Assembly: GCA_009775365.1 (NCBI GenBank)
Contig: VSPM01000078.1
Coordinates: 1 to 11,505 of the forward strand
Origin: Muribaculaceae bacterium
GTDB lineage: Bacteria; Bacteroidota; Bacteroidia; Bacteroidales; Muribaculaceae
Length of the DNA stretch: 11,505 nucleotides
Direction of reading: 5' to 3'
The notes under the pieces are model-generated. The model ran no database searches. It saw only the letters and a list, made by a program, of their open reading frames with translations, and was not told where the DNA came from. Position numbers and translations under genes: made by a program. Position 1 is the first letter of the stretch; every line of letters starts with the position of its first letter. Below, piece by piece: positions 1 to 7,461 of this stretch.

Positions 1-11
1 TATTACCAAAA

Positions 12-50
12 GAATCGGCAGCTTTTTCAAGCTGCCGATTCAACTTTTTT
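12..50 (+). terminator. Rho-independent terminator of a gene left of the window
   Basis: A perfect 13-bp stem (12-24 paired with 29-41) closes a TTTC loop and is followed by AACTTTTTT. This is a classic intrinsic terminator reading rightwards, so a plus-strand gene probably ends just before the window. Confidence 0.85.
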
Positions 51-158
51 ATGGTGTTCCTTATCCCGAACTCGCGTGTTATAATATTGAAATTCTGACT
101 GTTTTGTTTTTTTAATAACCGGTTGGATTTATTAGTTTAACATATAATTCTTATCAAT

Positions 159-446
159 ATGGATTTTAAAGAAGCCGTCAATTCCAAGCCTGTTGTGCTT
201 GTGGAGTTTTTTGCGACATGGTGTCCTCATTGCAAAAGGATGATGCCCGTGGTAGAAGAAGTTAAAGAACTTCTTGAAGGAAGTGTAGACATATATCAGC
301 TTGATATTGACCTTAATGAAGCTCTCGCAGAAAAAGAGGGAGTGAATGTGGTTCCCACATTTATCATATATAAGAATGGGGAGGAGAAATGGCGTGATAG
401 TGGAGAGATTCCCGGCCGGACTCTTCTTGCAAAGCTGCAATCATAA
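159..446 (+). CDS. Small cytoplasmic thioredoxin-like protein with a CPHC active site
   Basis: A 95-residue protein that spans one thioredoxin fold. The strand VVLVEFFATW leads into the active site C22-P-H-C25, and the cis-proline loop is V65-P66-T. There is no signal peptide, so it should act in the cytoplasm as a thiol-disulfide oxidoreductase. Classical thioredoxins carry CGPC. The CPHC dipeptide is best known from DsbA, where it makes the disulfide strongly oxidising, so this protein may have a higher redox potential than a housekeeping thioredoxin; that is inference. The length is slightly below the usual 105-110 residues. ATG 159 is the first start in frame and gives an intact first strand. 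No clean -33/-7 promoter was found upstream. It appears monocistronic, with a hairpin after it and a separate promoter for the next gene. Confidence 0.9.
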   Translation: MDFKEAVNSKPVVLVEFFATWCPHCKRMMPVVEEVKELLEGSVDIYQLDIDLNEALAEKEGVNVVPTFIIYKNGEEKWRDSGEIPGRTLLAKLQS

Positions 447-522
447 TACTTTCTGTCGCACTAAGTTCTTGATATAGTATCCGGAAGAGGGAAAATTAAC
501 AGATTATTGGAAGCATAAATCG

Positions 523-565
523 ACACTCCATGCCTTGCTGCCATTGCTAACAAGGCATGGAGTGT
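523..565. repeat. Perfect 15-bp inverted repeat (hairpin)
   Basis: Arms 523-537 and 551-565 are perfectly complementary around a 13-nt loop. It lies about 75 nt after the thioredoxin stop. No T-tract follows on either strand, so it is not a standard intrinsic terminator. It could still end or stabilise the thioredoxin mRNA. The rest of 447-600 shows nothing else recognisable. Confidence 0.7.
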
Positions 566-605
566 TGGATTAAGACGATTCTGGCATATAAGACCATGAT
601 TTTGA

Positions 606-638
606 TTTGCATTATATGTGCCTTTATTATTATTTTTG
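606..638 (+). promoter_or_regulatory. Bacteroidota promoter of the ferredoxin/aldo-keto reductase operon
   Basis: The -33 box TTTG (606-609) is followed after 21 nt by TATTTTTG (631-638), a full match to the Bacteroidota -7 consensus TAnnTTTG. Transcription should start near 645. That rules out the in-frame ATG at 618, which lies inside the promoter, and supports ATG 681 as the start of the next gene. Confidence 0.75.
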
Positions 639-680
639 CAAAAATATTTATTATTGTTTTCCATAAGTAAACGATTCCCT

Positions 681-2186
681 ATGTTGAAAAAACTTAGACA
701 GTCTTTAGCAGCGGTCAGCATAATCATGGTGACACTGCTGTTTCTTGACTTTACCGGCACAGTCCATGCATGGTTTGGATGGATGGCCAAGATTCAATTC
801 CTTCCGGCATTGCTGGCTTTGAATCTCGGAGTTATTGTTGCTCTTGTGGCCCTCACACTTCTTTTGGGCAGAGTGTATTGCTCTGTGATTTGCCCGCTTG
901 GCATCATGCAGGATGGGTTTGCATGGTTTGGCAAGAAAGCTAAGAAAAACCGTTATTCATATTCCCCGGCAAAAAATATTTTGCGTTACGTTATGCTGGT
1001 AATCATGGCGATTGCAATAATAGCCGGAATAGGTTCAGTTGTGGCGTTGCTTGCCCCTTACAGTGCATATGGCAGGATTGTGCAAAGCATCCTCGCACCT
1101 GTTTGGGCTTTTTTCAACAACCTGCTTGCCTCCTGGGCTGAGAAAGAGGGCAGTTATTCATTTTATACCATAGACATATGGCTTAAAAGCGGGATTACAC
1201 TTGGTGTGGCTATTTTGACACTTGTTGCATTAGGCATTCTCGCGTGGAGAAACGGAAGGACTTATTGCAACACTGTTTGTCCTGTAGGGACAGTGCTTGG
1301 ACTGCTTTCGCGTTTCTCTTTGTTCAGGCCTGTGATCGACACTTCAAAATGCAATGGGTGCGGCCTTTGTGCAAGAAACTGCAAATCGGCATGTATCGAC
1401 AGCAAGTCTCACAAGATTGATTATTCGAGATGCGTGACTTGTATGGATTGCTTGAGCAAATGTAACAAAGGCGCAATATCTTATGCTTTTAGCCCTAAGG
1501 CTAATATGAAGGCCGGGAATGAAGCCATAGCCGCTGACACTGACAGTAAAAACGTTGACAATGGAAGACGCCAGTTTTTAACCGCAGGTGTTGCCATTGC
1601 CACGGCGGCAGCGGCCACGGCGCAAGAGAAGGTTGTAGACGGCGGTCTTGCAGTGATAGAGGATAAAAAGATACCGCACCGCAAAACTCGCATTGTCCCT
1701 CCCGGTGCGCAAAGTATCAGGAATCTGACCACACATTGCACTGCATGTCAGCTTTGCGTGTCAGTGTGTCCGAATGGCGTGCTTCGCCCATCTTCCGATG
1801 TTCTGACCCTTATGCAGCCGGAGTCATCATATGAAAGAGGATATTGCCGTCCCGAATGCACTAAATGCTCGAATGTATGTCCGACAGGGGCCATACTCCC
1901 GATTTCCGTGGCTGACAAGTCATCAATACAGATTGGACATGCCGTTTGGGTGAAAGAGAATTGTGTGCCTGTCACTGACGGAGTGGAGTGCGGCAATTGT
2001 GCAAGGCATTGTCCTGCAGGTGCTATTTTGATGGTGCCGTCTGTGGCCGGCGATGATTCGAGCCCCAAGATTCCTGTGGTAAACACGGAGCGCTGCATAG
2101 GATGCGGCGCATGTGAGAATCTTTGCCCCTCCCGCCCGTTCAGTGCAATATATGTAGAGGGGCATGAACGTCATCGTGTAATTTAA
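681..2186 (+). CDS. NapH-NapG-like fusion: membrane polyferredoxin, putative quinol dehydrogenase
   Basis: 501 residues. The N-terminal half resembles NapH/YccM: hydrophobic segments near 8-24, 39-62, 101-125 and 171-188, two CxxxCP motifs (C67/C71 and C196/C200), and two ferredoxin clusters (C224-C227-C230-C234 and C251-C254-C257-C261). Residues 296-315 carry R296-R297-Q-F-L followed by an Ala-rich hydrophobic stretch, which looks like an internal Tat signal. After it come four more cluster motifs: C353/356/359/363, C389/393/396/400, C428/437/440/444 and C472/475/478/482. Four clusters behind a Tat signal is the NapG layout. In nitrate respiration NapGH passes electrons from quinol to periplasmic partners; no napA is present here. 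By inference this protein takes electrons from menaquinol and delivers them to the exported aldo/keto reductase encoded 11 nt downstream. The start at 681 was chosen because the promoter covers the earlier ATG at 618. Confidence 0.88.
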   Translation: MLKKLRQSLAAVSIIMVTLLFLDFTGTVHAWFGWMAKIQFLPALLALNLGVIVALVALTLLLGRVYCSVICPLGIMQDGFAWFGKKAKKNRYSYSPAKNILRYVMLVIMAIAIIAGIGSVVALLAPYSAYGRIVQSILAPVWAFFNNLLASWAEKEGSYSFYTIDIWLKSGITLGVAILTLVALGILAWRNGRTYCNTVCPVGTVLGLLSRFSLFRPVIDTSKCNGCGLCARNCKSACIDSKSHKIDYSRCVTCMDCLSKCNKGAISYAFSPKANMKAGNEAIAADTDSKNVDNGRRQFLTAGVAIATAAAATAQEKVVDGGLAVIEDKKIPHRKTRIVPPGAQSIRNLTTHCTACQLCVSVCPNGVLRPSSDVLTLMQPESSYERGYCRPECTKCSNVCPTGAILPISVADKSSIQIGHAVWVKENCVPVTDGVECGNCARHCPAGAILMVPSVAGDDSSPKIPVVNTERCIGCGACENLCPSRPFSAIYVEGHERHRVI

Positions 2187-2197
2187 TCCAAATAACA

Positions 2198-3604
2198 ATG
2201 ACCGATAACAAAAACATAGACAGAAGAACCTTTTTGAAACGGTTAGGTGCAGGCGCGGCTGTGTCGTCGCTGGCGCTTGCCGGATGTGACTCCGCAAAGA
2301 AGTCCGCGTCTGGGAATTCATCGGAATCACTAATAACAGGGGGAGAGATGACATACCGCACAAATCCAAAGACAGGTGAAAAGGTATCTATCCATGGATA
2401 CGGATGTATGCGTTGGCCCACTGTCAAGAGCAACCAAAGTGAAAGAGGAGGAGAGGTCATTGACCAGGAAGCGGTGAACGACCTTGTAGACACAGCTTTG
2501 AAACATGGCGTGAATTATTTTGACACGTCTCCGGCCTATTGTGAAGGTTTCTCTGAACATGCCACAGGAATAGCCCTGAGCCGTCATCCTCGCGATAGTT
2601 ATTACATAGCCACAAAATTGTCAAATTTCGCACCTTCCACATGGAGCAGAGAGGCTTCAATTGAGATGTATAACAACTCTTTGAAGGAATTGCAGACCCC
2701 TTACATAGATTATATGCTGCTTCATGCCGTAGGAATGGGAGAAGACGGAATGGAGGCTTATGAAAACAGGTATATCAAAAATGGCATCCTCGATTTTCTT
2801 CTGAAAGAGAGGGAGGCCGGGAGAATCAAGAATTTAGGATTTTCCTATCATGGAGATGTGAAGGTGTTTGACTATCTGCTTTCAAAACATGACGAATATA
2901 AATGGGATTTTGTGCAGATTCAGTTAAACTATCTTGACTGGAAACATGCCAAAGAGGTTAATTCGAGCAATACTCCCGCTGAATATCTTTATGGCGAACT
3001 TGAGAAGAGAGGTATTCCTGCAGTGATTATGGAGCCGTTGCTGGGAGGCAGGCTTGCAAATGTTCCTGACCATGTAGTGGAGCGTCTTAAACAACGGGAG
3101 CCGGAGAGAAGTGTGGCATCATGGGCTTTCCGCTATGCCGGCACTCACCTCGGCGTGCTTACTGTGTTAAGCGGAATGACCTATAAAGAACATCTCGAGG
3201 ACAATCTGCTTTCATTCTGCCCGCTGAAACCTCTCACAGAGGATGAGATGCAATTTCTTTATGAAACTGCCGACTTGATGATGCAGTATCCTACGGTGCC
3301 TTGCAATAATTGCAAATATTGTATGCCGTGTCCGTATGGCATTGATATTCCTGCAAATCTTCTTCACTACAACAAGTGTATCAATGAAGGCAACGTAGTG
3401 GCCTCGACGCAAAGCGAGAACTATAAGGAGGCAAGACGCGCATTCCTTATCGGCTATGACAGGTCTGTTCCAAAGTTAAGGCAAGCGAGCCATTGCATAG
3501 GCTGTCGCCAATGTGTGTCGCATTGTCCGCAGGAAATAGACATCCCGGCTGAACTTCATAAAATTGACAGGTATGTTGACAAACTTAAACAAGGAAAAGT
3601 CTGA
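2198..3604 (+). CDS. Tat-exported lipoprotein aldo/keto reductase with two ferredoxin-type clusters
   Basis: 468 residues. The N-terminus has a strong Tat motif (D8-R-R-T-F-L-K14), a hydrophobic stretch and a lipobox LAGC with C30, so it should be a folded, lipid-anchored protein outside the cytoplasmic membrane. Residues about 50-345 form an aldo/keto reductase barrel, and the catalytic tetrad seems present: D109 (YFDTS), Y114 (SPAY), K140 (ATK) and H176 (LLHA). The C-terminus has two [4Fe-4S] motifs, C369/372/375/378 and C433/436/439/443, each followed by proline. Aldo/keto reductases normally take hydride from NADPH, which is absent from the periplasm. The clusters, and the polyferredoxin gene 11 nt upstream, suggest electrons arrive from the quinone pool instead; that is inference. 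The substrate is unknown. It is the last gene before a strong terminator. Confidence 0.9.
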   Translation: MTDNKNIDRRTFLKRLGAGAAVSSLALAGCDSAKKSASGNSSESLITGGEMTYRTNPKTGEKVSIHGYGCMRWPTVKSNQSERGGEVIDQEAVNDLVDTALKHGVNYFDTSPAYCEGFSEHATGIALSRHPRDSYYIATKLSNFAPSTWSREASIEMYNNSLKELQTPYIDYMLLHAVGMGEDGMEAYENRYIKNGILDFLLKEREAGRIKNLGFSYHGDVKVFDYLLSKHDEYKWDFVQIQLNYLDWKHAKEVNSSNTPAEYLYGELEKRGIPAVIMEPLLGGRLANVPDHVVERLKQREPERSVASWAFRYAGTHLGVLTVLSGMTYKEHLEDNLLSFCPLKPLTEDEMQFLYETADLMMQYPTVPCNNCKYCMPCPYGIDIPANLLHYNKCINEGNVVASTQSENYKEARRAFLIGYDRSVPKLRQASHCIGCRQCVSHCPQEIDIPAELHKIDRYVDKLKQGKV

Positions 3605-3618
3605 AACATAGATCCATT

Positions 3619-3664
3619 AAAAATAACCTCCGGCAACCCCTGGCGATGCCGGAGGTTATTTTTT
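3619..3664 (+). terminator. Rho-independent terminator after the aldo/keto reductase operon
   Basis: A perfect 17-bp stem (3619-3635 with 3647-3663), an 11-nt loop and a run of six T at 3659-3664. The arms are GC-rich near the loop and A/T at the base, so it may work in both directions. It separates the Fe-S operon from the nitroreductase gene. Confidence 0.92.
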
Positions 3665-3781
3665 AGTTATGTTTGACTATATTAGGTAGCAGTTCGTGGG
3701 CTTGTAGCCATTTATGGGCGCCAATAGCCAAATGTGGTGTTTTTTTATTTAAAAATCCTAACGGATGTTGCATTAAATCTC

Positions 3782-3789
3782 TATTTTTG
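3782..3789 (+). promoter_or_regulatory. -7 promoter element of the nitroreductase gene
   Basis: TATTTTTG matches the Bacteroidota -7 consensus TAnnTTTG and sits 37 nt before the ATG at 3827. No TTTG is found 19-21 nt upstream, so the -33 half is weak or divergent. The 3665-3780 stretch shows no gene. Confidence 0.5.
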
Positions 3790-3826
3790 CAAAACATTGA
3801 TTATATGTAGCTAAAGTTACCTTGTT

Positions 3827-4468
3827 ATGAAATTTAAAACAATCCTTTTTTCTGCACTGATGAGTTCTTTGACATTGTGTGCATGTAGCGGAGAAAACAA
3901 TTCGACGCAAGCAGTGAAAAACTCTGAAGCAGGTGAGAATGAAGTTATATCAACAATAATGTCGCGCAGAAGCGTGAGGGATTATAAGCCTAATGCCATC
4001 TCACGTGACACAATGCAGATTATTGCCGAGTGTGGCATCAATGCTCCGAACGCAATGAACAAGCAGCCATGGGAGCTGCGCGTAGTCGACAATCCGGATA
4101 TGATTGCGTCAATGACAGAGGCGTTTTTGAGCGAGAATCCGAAAATGGCAGATGACTTGAAATTCAGAAACATGTTTCGCAATGCTCCGACAGTAGTGTT
4201 TATTGCATCTACAGGTGATGATTTCTCTAAATTGGATTGTGGCCTTTTAGGGGAGAACATGATTCTTTCTGCATGGTCTATGGGAATAGGGTCGTGCTGT
4301 CTTGGCGGGCCGGTTGCTTTTCTTAAATCTGAAAAGGGCGCCCCATTTCTTGAGAAACTGAATTTCTCAGAAGGATACACATTGCTTTATGCTATCGGGT
4401 TTGGTTATCCGGCCGAGGCTCCTGAAGCCAAGCCTCGCGACAAGGCTAAGGTGGTTTTTGTGGACTGA
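3827..4468 (+). CDS. Exported lipoprotein nitroreductase (FMN-dependent family)
   Basis: 213 residues. The N-terminus is a lipoprotein signal: basic start, hydrophobic core and a lipobox ending at C20 (L17-C-A-C20, with an unusual Cys at -2). A Ser/Asn/Glu-rich linker runs to about residue 40. The nitroreductase fold then begins with the typical FMN-phosphate motif (SRRSVRDY, 46-53) and continues with APNAMNKQPW (73-82), both hallmarks of the family. Most nitroreductases are cytoplasmic and use NAD(P)H, so a membrane-anchored exported copy needs another electron source or another role. The two upstream genes also look like exported reductases, so a shared supply is possible, but a terminator and a separate -7 box argue against co-transcription. 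The GH43-like gene starts 77 nt after its stop, and I see no terminator between them. Confidence 0.88.
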   Translation: MKFKTILFSALMSSLTLCACSGENNSTQAVKNSEAGENEVISTIMSRRSVRDYKPNAISRDTMQIIAECGINAPNAMNKQPWELRVVDNPDMIASMTEAFLSENPKMADDLKFRNMFRNAPTVVFIASTGDDFSKLDCGLLGENMILSAWSMGIGSCCLGGPVAFLKSEKGAPFLEKLNFSEGYTLLYAIGFGYPAEAPEAKPRDKAKVVFVD

Positions 4469-4545
4469 CAGGTTGTGTTGGTGCATGCGCATGATGTATG
4501 ATGCAATTGCACATATGTATGAATTATAATGATTATCTTTATATC

Positions 4546-5658
4546 ATGAAATATTTATTAAACTCATTGCTCCTTCTTCCTGCCGGAATTGCCTGCGCAC
4601 AGGGTTCACAAGTTGATGCATCGTCGTGCGAATGCAAAGGCTCATCTGCTGTAAGTGGTGATAAGAAATCAACGAATGTATATTGTTCGCCAAAGGAAAA
4701 CGATATGTCGGCCTATCTTATGGTGTTTCATAAGGATGACACACATGGATTGCATATGGCCATAAGCAAAGACGGCTTTACGTTTAAAGCCTTAAATGAC
4801 GGCAAGCCAGTGATTGCGGGCGACACAATAGCTTTTCAGAAAGGGATACGCGATCCACATATTTATCGTGGCCCTGACGGAGCGTTCTACCTTGCCATGA
4901 CAGATTTGCATATTTATGCCAGTCAAGCAGGGTTTCGAGACACGGAGTGGGAACGTGACGGCGAAAAATATGGTTGGGGAAATAATCGTGGCCTTGTGTT
5001 GATGAAATCGTATGACCTCATCAACTGGAGCCGGGCAAACGTGAATCTTGATGAAATGTCTGACAAATATTCTGACGTTGGATGCGTGTGGGCTCCCGAG
5101 ACAATATACGATGACAAAGCCGGCAAAATGATGATTTATTTCACAATGCGTTTTGGGACAGACCGCAACAGGCTTTATTATATGTATGTGAACGATGATT
5201 TCAATAAAATTGAATCAGACCCCGCATTGCTATTTGAATATCCCGACAAATCGACTACCGCTATTGATGGAGACATAACAAAAATTGGCGACAAATATCA
5301 TTTGTTTTATGTAGCACACGATGGCACTCCCGGAATAAAACATGCTGTGTCGGATAATGTCAACACAGGATATACTTTTTTGCCTGAGTGGATAGATCCT
5401 GAGCCGAAGGCATGTGAGGCGCCAAATATGTGGAAGAGAATTGGAGAAGACAAGTGGGTGGTAATGTATGATTGCTACGGCATTGAAACTCATAATTTTG
5501 GCTTTGTCGAGACTTCTGATTTCAAGACTTTTACGCCACTTGGCCATTTTAATGAAGGGGTTATGAAGACTGAAAACTATACTTCGCCTAAACATGGTGC
5601 TGTGGTTCATATCACGGCGGAAGAGGCGAGTCGTCTTGAAAACTTTTGGAACAAATAA
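4546..5658 (+). CDS. Secreted GH43-like glycoside hydrolase (five-bladed propeller)
   Basis: 370 residues from ATG 4546. An in-frame ATG lies at 4498, but 4546 puts a clean signal peptide first (MKYLL..., hydrophobic to residue 16, probable cleavage A16-C-A18). The mature protein shows features of GH43 and related clan-F families: R102-D103-P, a likely general base in blade one; W182-A-P-E185 (WAPD/E is common at the pKa-modulator position); D241-G-D; and C290-E291-A-P, likely the general acid. Repeated aromatic YFT/LFYVAHDG strands fit a beta-propeller. The family cleaves alpha-arabinosyl, beta-xylosyl or galactosyl linkages; which one cannot be read here. It probably forms an operon with the GH30 gene, which starts 23 nt after its stop. 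No SusC/SusD genes are in the window, so this is not a recognisable polysaccharide utilisation locus. Confidence 0.82.
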   Translation: MKYLLNSLLLLPAGIACAQGSQVDASSCECKGSSAVSGDKKSTNVYCSPKENDMSAYLMVFHKDDTHGLHMAISKDGFTFKALNDGKPVIAGDTIAFQKGIRDPHIYRGPDGAFYLAMTDLHIYASQAGFRDTEWERDGEKYGWGNNRGLVLMKSYDLINWSRANVNLDEMSDKYSDVGCVWAPETIYDDKAGKMMIYFTMRFGTDRNRLYYMYVNDDFNKIESDPALLFEYPDKSTTAIDGDITKIGDKYHLFYVAHDGTPGIKHAVSDNVNTGYTFLPEWIDPEPKACEAPNMWKRIGEDKWVVMYDCYGIETHNFGFVETSDFKTFTPLGHFNEGVMKTENYTSPKHGAVVHITAEEASRLENFWNK

Positions 5659-5681
5659 CGAACTCTAAATGTCAAAACTGT

Positions 5682-7187
5682 ATGAATCGAAAGATTAGCA
5701 TATTATCGGCATATATAATAATAAGCTTGCTGACGGGCGCAGAGGCTGGCAATCCATGTAAGTACACTTCCACCGACAATATGTTCTGGGAGAAATCAGG
5801 AGTGAAATTATGCAAGTCTCCTAAAGGAGAAATCATGATGGAGGTAAGCGCCAATTCTGACGGCATACTCTTGAAAGCATGGGGAACCACATTCAACGAG
5901 CTTGACTGGGATGCCTTAATATCGCTTGATAAACAGAAGCAGGATGAAATAATGCACAATCTGTTTTCTCCTGACGGAGATTTGAAATTCACAAAAGGAA
6001 GAGTCTCCATGAACTGTAATGACTATGGCCGTTCGTGGTATAGCTGCGATGACGTGCCCGGTGATTTTGAATTGAGGCATTTCAATATCGAGCGCGACAA
6101 AAGGGGCATAATTCCTCTTATACGGTTGGCGCAGCGTTATAATCCCGACCTTACCTTTTGGATTTCACCCTGGAGCCCTCCACACTGGATGAAAATTAAT
6201 CATGACTATCCGGTTGTGAGCAGTAAATTTAACGAGGCTAACCCGGAAGTAGACTATCTTCTATATGGCACAAGCGATGACATTGATGAAGATGAAATGA
6301 AATTTCTTGGTGAGAGAAGCAGTGAGTTTCCTCGACGGCTTGCCACGCAGGATTACTTTATTCAAGACCCAAGGTACTTAAAGACATACGCCGATTATTT
6401 TTGTAAGTTTATTAGCATGTATGAGGAGCAGGGGATACCAGTGGATATGGTGATATATCAGAACGAGGCTTACAGCTATACTCCTTATCCGGGGTGCCCG
6501 TGGACAGCCGAAGGAACTGTCAGATTCAATAGAGACTACCTCTCGCCGGCTTTGAAAAAGGCACATCCCGACGTTAAACTTTATATCGGCACATTCAACA
6601 CCAACAGGCAGGATCTCGTTGAAAAAATTCTTTCTGACGAGGGGTTGCGCAAGTGCATTGATGGTGTGGCTTTTCAGTGGGAAGGACGCGAGATTCTTTC
6701 TTCAATCAGGAGCCAATATCCTGACTTTCATTATATCTGCTCTGAAAGCGAGTGTGGCAACGGGTCGATGGACTGGAATGCCGGCGAGCATACCTTTTTC
6801 CTGATAGCAGACAATATGGGTAAGGGATGTGACGAATGGTACAACTGGAATTTCTTACTTCCTGACAGTGGAATGAGCCCTTGGGGCTGGCATCAGAACG
6901 CATTGATTCAAGTGGATTCCAAAACACGAGGCATTCGCTACACTCCTGAATATTATGCAGTGAAACATTTCTCGAATCTTGTGCCGCCGGGAAGCAGGAT
7001 GCTGGCCTATGCCCCTCGGTCAGAAGGGAAAAACAGAATGTCGATTGCGTTTGCAACCCCTGAAGGGAGAGTGGTGGTGGTTGCAGGTAATTTTGAGGAT
7101 GAACCGGCGAGTGTTGCCTTTAAGGTAAATAGTAAATATATAAACGAAACGTTAGAGCCTCATTCGTTCAATTCGTTTGTGATATGA
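5682..7187 (+). CDS. Secreted GH30 glycoside hydrolase (glucosylceramidase / beta-1,6-glucanase type)
   Basis: 501 residues from ATG 5682. A longer frame opens at 5646 inside the preceding gene, but 5682 places the signal peptide at the N-terminus (MNRKISIL..., cleavage near A20-E-A22). Residues about 60-430 form a GH30 barrel. Visible motifs are WISPWSPPHWM (160-170); Y259-Q-N-E262, the acid/base; and S354-E355-S-E-C, the nucleophile loop (E355 by comparison with human glucocerebrosidase). The last 70 residues form the usual C-terminal beta domain, ending in HSFNSFVI, typical of the family. GH30 enzymes hydrolyse beta-linked glucosides or 1,6-glucans; the substrate here is not predictable. 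It follows the GH43-like gene by 23 nt, and a strong hairpin ends the unit. Both enzymes are exported, so they may act on one glycan in sequence. Confidence 0.9.
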   Translation: MNRKISILSAYIIISLLTGAEAGNPCKYTSTDNMFWEKSGVKLCKSPKGEIMMEVSANSDGILLKAWGTTFNELDWDALISLDKQKQDEIMHNLFSPDGDLKFTKGRVSMNCNDYGRSWYSCDDVPGDFELRHFNIERDKRGIIPLIRLAQRYNPDLTFWISPWSPPHWMKINHDYPVVSSKFNEANPEVDYLLYGTSDDIDEDEMKFLGERSSEFPRRLATQDYFIQDPRYLKTYADYFCKFISMYEEQGIPVDMVIYQNEAYSYTPYPGCPWTAEGTVRFNRDYLSPALKKAHPDVKLYIGTFNTNRQDLVEKILSDEGLRKCIDGVAFQWEGREILSSIRSQYPDFHYICSESECGNGSMDWNAGEHTFFLIADNMGKGCDEWYNWNFLLPDSGMSPWGWHQNALIQVDSKTRGIRYTPEYYAVKHFSNLVPPGSRMLAYAPRSEGKNRMSIAFATPEGRVVVVAGNFEDEPASVAFKVNSKYINETLEPHSFNSFVI

Positions 7188-7218
7188 TGATATAAAGTTT
7201 TTTGTGAATTATGTGATA

Positions 7219-7258
7219 CAAAAGAAGTCGGGATTTCCGTACCCCCCGACTTCTTTTG
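7219..7258. terminator. Bidirectional terminator between convergent units
   Basis: A perfect 14-bp stem (7219-7232 with 7245-7258) closes a 12-nt loop, with A-rich left and T-rich right arms. It lies 31 nt after the GH30 stop and just beyond the stop of the minus-strand small gene, so it can end both. Confidence 0.85.
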
Positions 7259-7282
7259 CAAACAAGTTTTTTGTGGCGAGAA

Positions 7283-7429
7283 TCATTTGTGGTGATTCTC
7301 AATTGCGCGATGCACATTGTGAATCTCTTTCATAATGCAAAATCCTGCAGCCACTGCCGCTGCCTCGAGCACCACTTTAGTAATTTTAAGTGCAAGATGA
7401 AGTGCGCAATATTCGTGTTTCTCTTCCAT
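7283..7429 (-). CDS. Conserved-looking 48-residue small protein, possible membrane helix
   Basis: The sequence begins MEEKHEYCAL and ends RAIENHHK. A charged N-terminus leads to a hydrophobic/Ala-rich core at about 19-33 (VVLEAAAVAAGFCIM), then a basic, His-rich tail. It could be a short transmembrane or amphipathic helix. The ATG at 7429 is preceded by an A/T-rich leader without a Shine-Dalgarno, as is usual in this group. The stop lies 25 nt before the shared terminator. I do not recognise a function, although tiny proteins of this style are common in Bacteroidales. The regular charge pattern, clean stop and flanking terminator make it more likely real than chance. No clear promoter was found; it might be read from upstream. 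Confidence 0.6.
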   Translation of the reverse strand: MEEKHEYCALHLALKITKVVLEAAAVAAGFCIMKEIHNVHRAIENHHK

Positions 7430-7461
7430 AATTAAGATTTTTTATAAAGATTAAACTATTG

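Noticed and set aside
618..680. In-frame extension of the polyferredoxin gene to an ATG at 618
   Set aside because: It overlaps the consensus promoter at 606-638, so the RNA would begin after this ATG; ATG 681 also gives a normal NapH-like N-terminus.
4502..4511. 10-bp palindrome TGCAATTGCA before the GH43-like gene as an operator
   Set aside because: A single short palindrome in AT-rich DNA with no neighbouring promoter boxes is not enough to call a site.
4498..4545. Sixteen extra codons at the start of the GH43-like gene
   Set aside because: They would put polar residues in front of a complete signal peptide beginning at ATG 4546.
5646..5681. Upstream start of the GH30 gene inside the GH43-like gene
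   Set aside because: It would bury the signal peptide that starts at ATG 5682.
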